Of a stretch of 64,000 bases of DNA, positions 56,641-64,000 are shown piece by piece. The notes beneath the pieces are model-generated. The model searched no databases. It was not told where the DNA came from and saw only the letters and a program-made list of their open reading frames with translations. Positions within the stretch are counted from its first letter, which is position 1. The number at the start of each line of letters is the position of its first letter. The position numbers and the translations under genes are program-made. The DNA is taken from contig JAKSZT010054001.1 in the NCBI GenBank assembly GCA_026826555.1, positions 1,924,151 to 1,988,150 on the forward strand. The letters run 5' to 3'. Origin of the DNA: Tolypeutes matacus. Taxonomy: Eukaryota > Chordata > Mammalia > Cingulata > Chlamyphoridae.

Positions 56641-58534
56641 GGGAAAAAAAGACGGGTTTGACTTCAGCCTCAGGTTAAAAAATTTAAGATGGGCAAAATA
56701 TATAATTTCTGAAAATCAACAATTCATAAATAGGGAGAAATTTGCTGATGGAAAATCAATACACACACTCTAGAATCCAGTAAGAGGCCATGCCTTCTTG
56801 CTATAATTTTTTTTATATACATAAAGATAAAAAACACAATAACAACCATGGAATCATGTTACTATAATACTCTGGACATGGAAAGTCACAGAGAAGCCAT
56901 TCATCATTGCTGTGTTTCTTCAGTGGTTAGGCAGTTCCATTAAGCAAAATGATTCAGCTAAAGAAAACTAAAGTATACATTCAATATTATAAACTAAGTG
57001 AAGTAATATGTTTAATTATAACAAAATGACAGCACAATTTTTGAAATTATTGAAATATACCAATTCTATACAACAAATTCCAATTTGGAATTAACCCATA
57101 GCTCCACTAATGACATGGATGGGAGATGAAGAACTATAGGTATGTGTGTGAGCACAGACATATACTACTAATTATCAAAAGGCCTCTAAAGCCACATTTT
57201 TATTTTTCAGAGGAAAGTAGCAGTAAGACTATGTAACAACTTTCTTCAATGATTAAAAGGAGCTTCTTTTATACCCAAATCTCAAATTCAGTCACAGACT
57301 AAAACAGCGCTTCACAGTGAAAGATTTTATTTTCAACAAAATATTCAGATGCCTCGATTAAGTGTTAGCCATACACCAATTGTTTTCATAATAATCACTG
57401 ATTAAAAAAAAAGAAAATCTCAGAAGAGATTTTGACTTCTCCAGGCCCTTTAGTGCCAAGCCATAGCTCCTGATACAGTGTCTCAGCTCAGTAAGGGGGT
57501 TGCCAAAAGTGTAACTGGAAGAATGAGTAAGGGCATATTGTGAATGACAGCATTTACCACAAGGTAGAATATTATATAAATCATGTCTACCATGTTAAGA
57601 GGTTCAAATACCCTAAAATTATATTTTAAATGAATGTAAGATATATTACTCTATAATAATTATTATAGATAAAATTAAACTACCTTTATGATTAGTATAT
57701 TTCCCTACTCCTTTCATTATATTTTCACTAAGATATTTTCTTAAAACTTGAGGTAAACTTTTGATTCAATATTCTTTTTGAAACTGTTTTCTGGTCAACT
57801 GTTAAACGGTTTTAAGTGGAAGGATGAGTTTACACTACAATGTTTCTTACCATTTTTCACCAAAATTTTAAAGGGATGTACAATTGTTAAATAAACCAAG
57901 GCTAAGTGATATCATGTTCCCAGCTAAAATCTAACAAGTTTTAAAGGATTAAGAACCCTAGTTTTGTTCATGAAGATAGAAAATGTGTTCTCAAAGCTCT
58001 ACAGTATTGGTGCCCCCACTGTATGTTTTGATATGCCATGCTGTTTAAAGATACGAGATGCCAAATACTGGTTTTATGGATTGATTAATAGACATCTGAA
58101 CCCTAAACTGAATATTCAACATTCATTTAAAGGTATAAAATAAAACAAATCTATATATTTTTAGTAAAAGGCCAGTTCTAAGGCATCAGTGGGATGAGAT
58201 AGGATTTACTTGACAGAAGTCCTTGTCAGTGCAAGTGTCCACTGGTAGGTCTTTTCTCACGGATGTGCTAGGGTGAGCTGGGAAGTACCAGAGGAATTCT
58301 CTGGCAAGCTGATTTACCTACCTGATGGCTTACAGTGGTCTTCAGTGTCTGCCCTAAAATGGCACCATCTGAATTTCCTTGGACCACTCAACAGCTCCTT
58401 CATCCTGATAGCTCAGAACCCTGCCCTGAACGATGTGAAGCAGACTTAGGGAAGAACCAAAAGGCAGGAGTGGGGAAAGTCAGAAGGGTAGTTACCTTAG
58501 GAAGTATTCTCTCTGCCACACATAAAGGGAACAC
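56641..58534. other. unassigned AT-rich sequence
   Basis: About 1.9 kb with no gene or repeat family recognised. The only notable feature is the high A+T between 57,000 and 57,900. Confidence 0.4.
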
Positions 58535-58705
58535 TGGCTCTCAATCTTGGCTGCAATTTAGAATCACCTGGGAGTTTTAAAAAGTCCAGATGCCCAGGCT
58601 ACAATCAAGAACAATTAAATCAGGATTTTGAAAGGATGGGACTCAGACATCAGGACCCTTTGGTAAACTCCCCAGGTGATTCCAATCTCTCTGCCTGTCC
58701 AACCT
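58535..58705 (+). repeat. MER5-like DNA transposon
   Basis: 'ctctcaatcttggctgcaat', 'ttagaatcacctgggagttt', 'agatgcccaggctacaatca', 'ttaaatcaggattttgaaag' and 'ctccccaggtgattccaatc' are in MER5 order with both outer blocks present. Confidence 0.85.
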
Positions 58706-59924
58706 CTGCTCCAGCTATTGGGTCTAGGAAGGTCGTCAAGACAGCAAGGGAAAGGAAACATGCAATTTCCCTTAGTGAAATTGTGTGATTGTGTGTACAA
58801 AATCTAATTCCTGACTGCCAGATTAAGATATTAACCCAATTATGTTCATTTTATTACACTGAAAAAAAAAATGGAGCCATCATTTTACTTTAATTTGCTT
58901 AACTGCTAAAAGAATAATGTATTCCAATGTCAATATGCCAAACCAAATACATTTCACATGAAAGGCATCTATTTATGAGTCTTAGCAAGACTGGAAAACT
59001 GCCAATGCACATTTTCCAGCAGACCTAGAAGGCTTAGCAGGTAGTAAGCTGAGCTGGCATGTAGGGCTCTGTGTTAATGAAAATGCAGAACTCTGTTTTT
59101 CTAACTATTCATGATTGGGAAATTAGAGTTTACAGTTCCGGAGCCTTTCCGTGCACCACACATCGTTCGGGAATAATGGAAACCTAACACCTATGTACCC
59201 AAGCATCATATGAGCACTGTGTAAATGCCTTAGAGAGAGGCACAGCAGCTTAACCAAAAGGAGAACAAAAACACAGCAACACACAATGAATGAGTAAGTA
59301 AAATCCCCACGAATCAATTCACTCAGGCATAATACCCTAAATCCTTTTAAAAAAGAAGAAGAAGAATGCAACAGAAACCAATTTCCACAATATACTCAAG
59401 GGTAACGGATATAACAAACTGGTTAATGACAATGGACGCGATTAAAATAAACACCAAAAAATCACTTTGCCTGGATTTATATTACTTAGGCATATTAGAG
59501 GAGAGCTCACTTCATTACACTGTTATCTTTAATAGTTTAAGCAGTTATGACTTGGGCCCAATTTTCCTGACCTTGTAAGTTGAGCCACATGTTCAGCCTT
59601 AGGTAGCACAGTAGCTGAATCTCTTTAAGAAAAGCTCCTTTTAAATTATGAAAGCAAAGCAAAACAAACAAACAAACAAACAAACAAACAAGAAAATTGG
59701 AGGGAGAAATTTTTTCCTAATTCCACCATCTTATGATACCAGAACTGTTGCATCTATGTCAGTGACTCCTCTAAAATTAAAGTGTGGGGCCCCCTAAACC
59801 TTTGGGCAGCAAACAGAAATAGGTTTTCAAATGGGCCACTTTCTTAAAGGCTTTCAGAAGCTCAGCTTCAATAAATTTACCCCATTGTCCAAACCAGAAG
59901 CCCAGGCAATGTTATTGCTCTCCC
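58706..59924. other. unassigned sequence with a short (CAAA)n run
   Basis: No gene recognised. A run of CAAA units lies at about 59,661-59,691. The stretch 58,930-59,330 is repeat-free and not strongly AT-rich, but I see no specific signal in it. Confidence 0.4.
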
Positions 59925-60655
59925 ATCCTTCACTGACTGCTTGTTCAAATCTTCTGCTTCCTAAATCCTGAATATCCCTCAAACAAATCCACTTTTCTCC
60001 ACCCTCACCAGCAGCATTCTGCAGTGATCATCAAAATTACTGGTGCCACCTCTTCTCCTCTAGGTTTATTCCTTTTCAATCTGTCTACCACATTGCAGCC
60101 AGAGGGAGCTTTCTAAAGTGCAAATCATGAAGTCACCTCCTTTGTGGGCTCCCTGTGATTCCCACGGGAATAATGACAGGATACTCACAGCAAGGCTCAC
60201 AGGGCCTCCACCTCCCCAGCTTCTTCCTCCTCCTCTCTCCCTCTTGAACTCGATGCAACAGCCATAATGTCCTTTCAGGGCTAGAAGGAGGTCTTGTTCT
60301 GTGGCCTAGAACCATTTCTTCCTCTATCCTGGCCCCACTCACACCTTTGGGTTTGTCATCTTTTAATTTTCAACTTAAAAGTAACTTTCCCAAGAAAGCC
60401 TTTTCTGATTCTTAAAATCAGTTAGCTGGTCTGGCTTTTGGCTTCCTTAGTACCTGTACTTCCCCAGCACAATGCTCATCACCTGGTCTGCAGTGATTTT
60501 TTTTAATGGCTTAGCTACCCTCCCTACTACATTGTAAGATGTGTGTGTGTGGGGGGGAGGGTCTCTGTCTTGTTCATGATTGTGTGCACTGCGCCTACCT
60601 GAGTGTCTGGCCTGTAGGGTATTTCCTAAATAGTATTTGCAGAACAAATGAATGA
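59925..60655 (+). repeat. L2 LINE, 3' part
   Basis: 'gcagccagagggagctttct', 'aaagtgcaaatcatgaagtc', 'acctcctttgtgggctccct', 'ctcacagggcctccacctcc', 'agaaagccttttctgattct', 'tctctgtcttgttcatgatt' and the terminal 'gaacaaatgaatgaa' cover the end of the L2 coding region and its 3' UTR, in good order. Confidence 0.85.
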
Positions 60656-60699
60656 AACTTGGATTTCCTTATATTGGACCTTTTCTTTTTTAACAATAA

Positions 60700-60905
60700 G
60701 TTTTGCAGTCATGCCTCAGAATTCAAGATACCTTGGTTACAATCCTGGCCAACTAGTTTAGTGATTTTAGACAGGTTAATTAACCTCTCTGAACTTGAAT
60801 TTCATCAATATAAAATGGAGATTATAATCTGTCTTGTAGAACAATTGTCAGGCTTTTAGAAATAATATATGTTCAGTGATACATAAAAGGCATTCCATAA
60901 AAGAA
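60700..60905 (+). repeat. MIR SINE
   Basis: 'ggttacaatcctggccaact', 'ttaattaacctctctgaact', 'ttcatcaatataaaatggag' and 'tacataaaaggcattccata' follow MIR from head to tail, with moderate divergence. Confidence 0.78.
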
Positions 60906-61294
60906 TAACCACAGCTTTCACTGCCACCTCTGCAGCTTTTGCCTCCCCATCCATCATGCCCCTAAAGAAATCTAAGAAAGAGTATTGTATATCAAAAGTA
61001 TTTTGGAAAATTATGTATCACCATTCATATTAAGACAGCTGTGCTTCATCGATTAATAAATATGGTTCCTTAAATGTTACACTTTTATTACAATTTTGTC
61101 AGTATGAATTCATTCAAATAATAGGCATTGGGCTTTTTCTATGTGCATGGTGTATGCTAGTAGACTTCCTTTAGATGAAAGCAAAATTTTGGCAGAGTCC
61201 CTATCTTCTTATCTAAGTAGTCTCAGTGTATTCCCATATCAAAATGTTTAACAGTTATCTGAATTTTATAGCCAGAGAATACAGTGACTGAAAC
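60906..61294. other. unassigned sequence
   Basis: Spacer between the MIR and the LTR, nothing recognised. Confidence 0.4.
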
Positions 61295-61786
61295 TGTTGG
61301 GGATAGAATCATGTACCCCACAAAAGACAAGTTAAAATCTTAACATACATCCCTGTGGGTGTGAGCCATTTGTAAATAAGATCTTATGAAGATGTATTAT
61401 CAGTTAAGGGGTAGATTCATTTATGAAAAAGATCTAAAATCCTATTTAGATGTGGCCAACCCAACTCAGGATGAGCCTTTATGCATATTATTGGAGGCCT
61501 TATTAAGAGAAGCCAGAAATTAGAAAAAGCTAGAAGAAGAAGCCAGAAGTCAGTGGAAGCTGGAAGAGCAGACACAAGGAGGGAGGGCTCACCGTGTGAC
61601 AGGAGGCAGAGATGCAAGCCAAGGAAGCCCAAGGATTGTGCAAGCCAGCCCCAGAACACCACAGACTTCCAGCAGAAAGCATGACTTTACTGACACCTTG
61701 ACTCGGGACTTCTAGGAGGAATCAGTTCCTGCTGTTAAGCCAACCAGTTTGTGGTATTTGCCATAGGAGCCCTGGCAACATAGACA
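61295..61786 (+). mobile_element. MLT1-like solo LTR
   Basis: Starts 'tgttggggatagaatcatgt' and ends 'caacatagaca'. 'gtgtgagccatttgtaaata', 'agatcttatgaagatgtatt', 'tgtgacaggaggcagagatg', 'caccttgactcgggacttct' and 'gtttgtggtatttgccatag' give the MaLR LTR order. Flanking bases do not form a clear 5-base duplication. Confidence 0.82.
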
Positions 61787-62029
61787 GATCACCTGGGTGG
61801 AGGGACACCATATTGCTAACTGCTTCACTCCCATAACACATGCATTTTCAGTGGGGAAATACAGATCACTGGGCTACGATCAGGGACATTCAATACTGGT
61901 CAAACAGTCAAAGACACTGGAAGGTTTTAGGATTTTGTACTTCTCCATAGATGGAATAAAGGATTCAACCTTCAGGGCACTAACAGTACTTATTATTATT
62001 TTCCTTTACTCCATTGCCTACTAACCTGA

Positions 62030-62150
62030 GTACCTCAATGATAGTGACTTGTCCGACACCATGATGATTCCTTGATGTCCGCCACCATGCCTAGAGTATG
62101 GGCAAATTGATAAATCTAACGAATAAGTGAATGAATTAGAATTGAAAAAT
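62030..62150 (+). repeat. L2 3'-terminal fragment
   Basis: 'ccgccaccatgcctagagta', 'tgggcaaattgataaat' and 'gaataagtgaatgaattaga' resemble the last part of L2 ('agcctagcacagtgcctggcaca...atgaatgaat'). Confidence 0.45.
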
Positions 62151-62700
62151 GATCCTTCCATCTTTCTATAGACAGGGATAAAATGAAAATAACACATTAG
62201 ATGGACATAAGCACACAGAAAGTCAGCAGACACTTTTGGAGGCCCACCCAGAGCTCCCAAGCATTACAGCTTCAGTATGTTCCACCTGATTCCCCGCTGC
62301 CATTTTATCTGCTATTCTTTACCTCAGGCCTTTCTCTGTTTCTCTGCCATGTTTGCATGGCAAGTACAAAGTACTAGGAAATTACACTCTTCTCCAAACT
62401 CTGTGGCACTCAGCCAAAGACTGAAGGGAGTTGGTGTATAAATATCCCAACTCCTTTGCCTCTTGGTGGAATAACTGAGATATAGTTTTAAACCATTTCC
62501 AAGAATTCTCCTGATTGCCTCTCATTTCCTGTTTTATCCCCACCCCCCCACCCCCCACCCCCATCAGTGTTTTCTGAACCTCCCAATACTTGACACAGAG
62601 TCTGCTCTTTGGAGAAATCCAAATTAAGATTAAAACATACATGAGAAAGAAGCTTTGAACAACCAGCAAAAACTGGCAGAAACATCTTTCTCAAAGCTCC
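62151..62700. other. unassigned sequence with a C-rich tract
   Basis: No gene recognised. The C-rich tract is listed separately. The right part may already belong to the 5' end of the L1 that follows. Confidence 0.4.
62538..62562 (-). other. potential G-quadruplex (minus strand)
   Basis: C runs of 4, 7, 6 and 5, each separated by a single A. The minus strand therefore has four G runs with one-base T loops, about the most stable arrangement known for this motif class. Confidence 0.8.
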
Positions 62701-64000
62701 GGGAAACAATTAAAGGACTGTAGTAACAGGGCAAGTGCTGAATCAAGAAAAAGGCTACTTGAAAGCAGTCGGATCTCCTGGTCCTGGCTGGCCTGTTCCC
62801 AACCCCTCACAGGCTTGGCTTGGAGCTAGCTGGTGCTCCCAGTATGGAACACTGGTCCCCGTCCCAGAAGGAGCAGAGTAACCCTTGTGCATATACTGGG
62901 AATATGGATGTCTGGCCCAAACTGTATTGTGGTAGCCTGAGAGATTTATTATCCCAGAACCTGCCCTGTGTGGAGAAGGCAGTTCATAGAATGCTCCTAC
63001 AGAATACTGTGGGATAGCAGTCAAGTTACGCTCCTGAGGCAAGGGATTGCTGGCTGTAGAACATACAGTGCAATATCCAGGACCACGAGGAAACTGTTTC
63101 CTAGAGAATAGGGGACAGTGGAAACTGTGCAAATAGGGAAATTCCTAGGACCACACTCACATGCCCAAGACAAGACACATGCACATAAAGGATCAGGGTG
63201 GCCCCTAGGCTTTGGCCTGGAGCTGGTCTCTAAATTGATTGTAGGGATAAGTCCTGAAGGAAAGCACTCACACAGGTCCAACTGCAAAGACTGGCAAAGG
63301 ATTTTTTTTCCTTTTTTTGCTATATCCTGGCAATTGAGGAAAGCTCTGCCATAACACTAGGTAGATACAAGGTTAAGGAACAGATGCCTCAGCGTGTAAA
63401 TTCCAGTGATAACACATTAAAATATCAAAATGCCTAGGTTCCAATCAAAGGTCATAAAACATACAAAGAAACAGGAAGTTATGGCCTGGGCAAAGGAGAA
63501 GTTTAAAGCATTAGAAACCATCAATGAGGATGACCAGACCTGGGACAAAACAAACAAAGACTTAAAAAAAAAAAAAAAAAAAAAAAAGCTCAAAGAGCTA
63601 AAGGAAAACACAGACAAAGAACTAAAGGGAATCAGGAAAACAATAAAGGAGCATAAAGAGAATATCAATAGGGGGATGGGAATTATGAAAAGGTTCCAGA
63701 GCCGAAGACCACAGTAACAGAAATTAAAACTTCCCTAGAGGTTAAATAGCAGATTGGAGCTGGAGCTAGCCGAAGAAAAATCTGAGAACTTGAAGGTAAG
63801 ACATTAAACTCATTCAGTCTAAGGAGAAGAAAGAAAAAAGAATGAGGAAAAGTGAACAGAGCCTGAGGAACCTATGGGATACCATCAAACGTTCCAATAT
63901 ATGCTTTATAGGAGTCCCAGAAGAAGAAAGAGAGAAAGAGGCAGAGAGAATATTCAAAGAAACAATGGCTGAAACCTTCCCAAATTTAATGAAAAACATG
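62700..64000 (+). mobile_element. L1 LINE, 5' region, running off the window
   Basis: From about 62,700 to 63,429 the sequence is G+C-richer and resembles an L1 5' UTR. From 63,430 the ORF1 region follows ('atgcctaggttccaatcaaa', 'aactaaagggaatcaggaaa', 'ataatggctgaaa'-like ending). The 5' edge is approximate because no duplication can be assigned while the 3' end lies outside. It is one of the less decayed elements here but its ORF1 is broken. Confidence 0.85.
63430..64000 (+). pseudogene. L1 ORF1 (RNA-binding protein), broken and partial
   Basis: ORF1p is the RNA-binding coiled-coil chaperone of L1 particles. The frame opening at 63,430 (MPRFQSKVIKHTKK...) runs 95 codons to a stop at 63,717, through a lysine-rich part made by an A tract (63,564-63,588) and KELKENTDKELKGIRKT-type coiled coil. 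Similarity then continues in a different frame, with a stop near 63,743, and is open from 63,842 to the window end: MRKSEQSLRNLWDTIKRSNI, then IGVPEEEREKEAERIF and ETMAETFPNL, the conserved start of the RRM domain. Frameshift and stop mean it cannot give an intact protein. Confidence 0.92.

Overview
This is mammalian nuclear DNA: AT-rich, poor in CpG and full of decayed interspersed repeats (L2, MIR, MER5, L1 3' ends, MaLR-type LTRs). The lineage marker is a set of tRNA-Ala-derived SINEs, single and dimeric, of the type known from armadillo (DAS SINEs), several with clear target-site duplications. I therefore infer a xenarthran, most likely an armadillo. I found no complete protein-coding gene. 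The window reads as a gene desert or the inside of a very large intron; one 90-base segment (13,280-13,369) has the shape of a spliced exon.

Layout. 0-9 kb: ancient L2 and MIR pieces in otherwise unassigned sequence. 8-11 kb: three LTR remnants and a minus-strand dimeric SINE. 13-16 kb: the candidate exon and three SINEs in a row. 16-23 kb: MIR, MER5 and L2, with a 120-bp tandem duplication inside a MER5-like element, a separate 59-bp local duplication, and an isolated retroelement 3' tail. 23-30.4 kb: two dimeric SINEs, a SINE fragment, an L1 3' UTR, an L2 that keeps reverse-transcriptase-region sequence, and an L1 3' end. 30.4-43 kb: long, mostly repeat-poor sequence with one L2 and one SINE. 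43-46 kb: a non-autonomous MaLR-type provirus (two LTRs, a tRNA-Leu-like primer site, no coding capacity) whose 3' LTR carries a full-length U1 snRNA retropseudogene. 48.3-50.9 kb: a four-layer nest, an L2 split by a solo LTR, split by an L1-tailed non-coding retroelement, split by a 3'-truncated U4 snRNA pseudogene, each later layer with its own target-site duplication. 51-62 kb: L1 3' ends, LTRs, L2, MIR and MER5 with unassigned gaps. 62.7-64 kb: the 5' region and broken ORF1 of an L1 that runs off the right edge.

There is no operon or gene set to describe. What holds together is retrotransposition: L1-type target-primed integration probably explains the SINEs, the U1 and U4 pseudogenes and the 1.8-kb non-coding element, and the nesting gives their relative order. 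Repeat family names rest on remembered consensus features, not a database search, and boundaries without a stated duplication are approximate.
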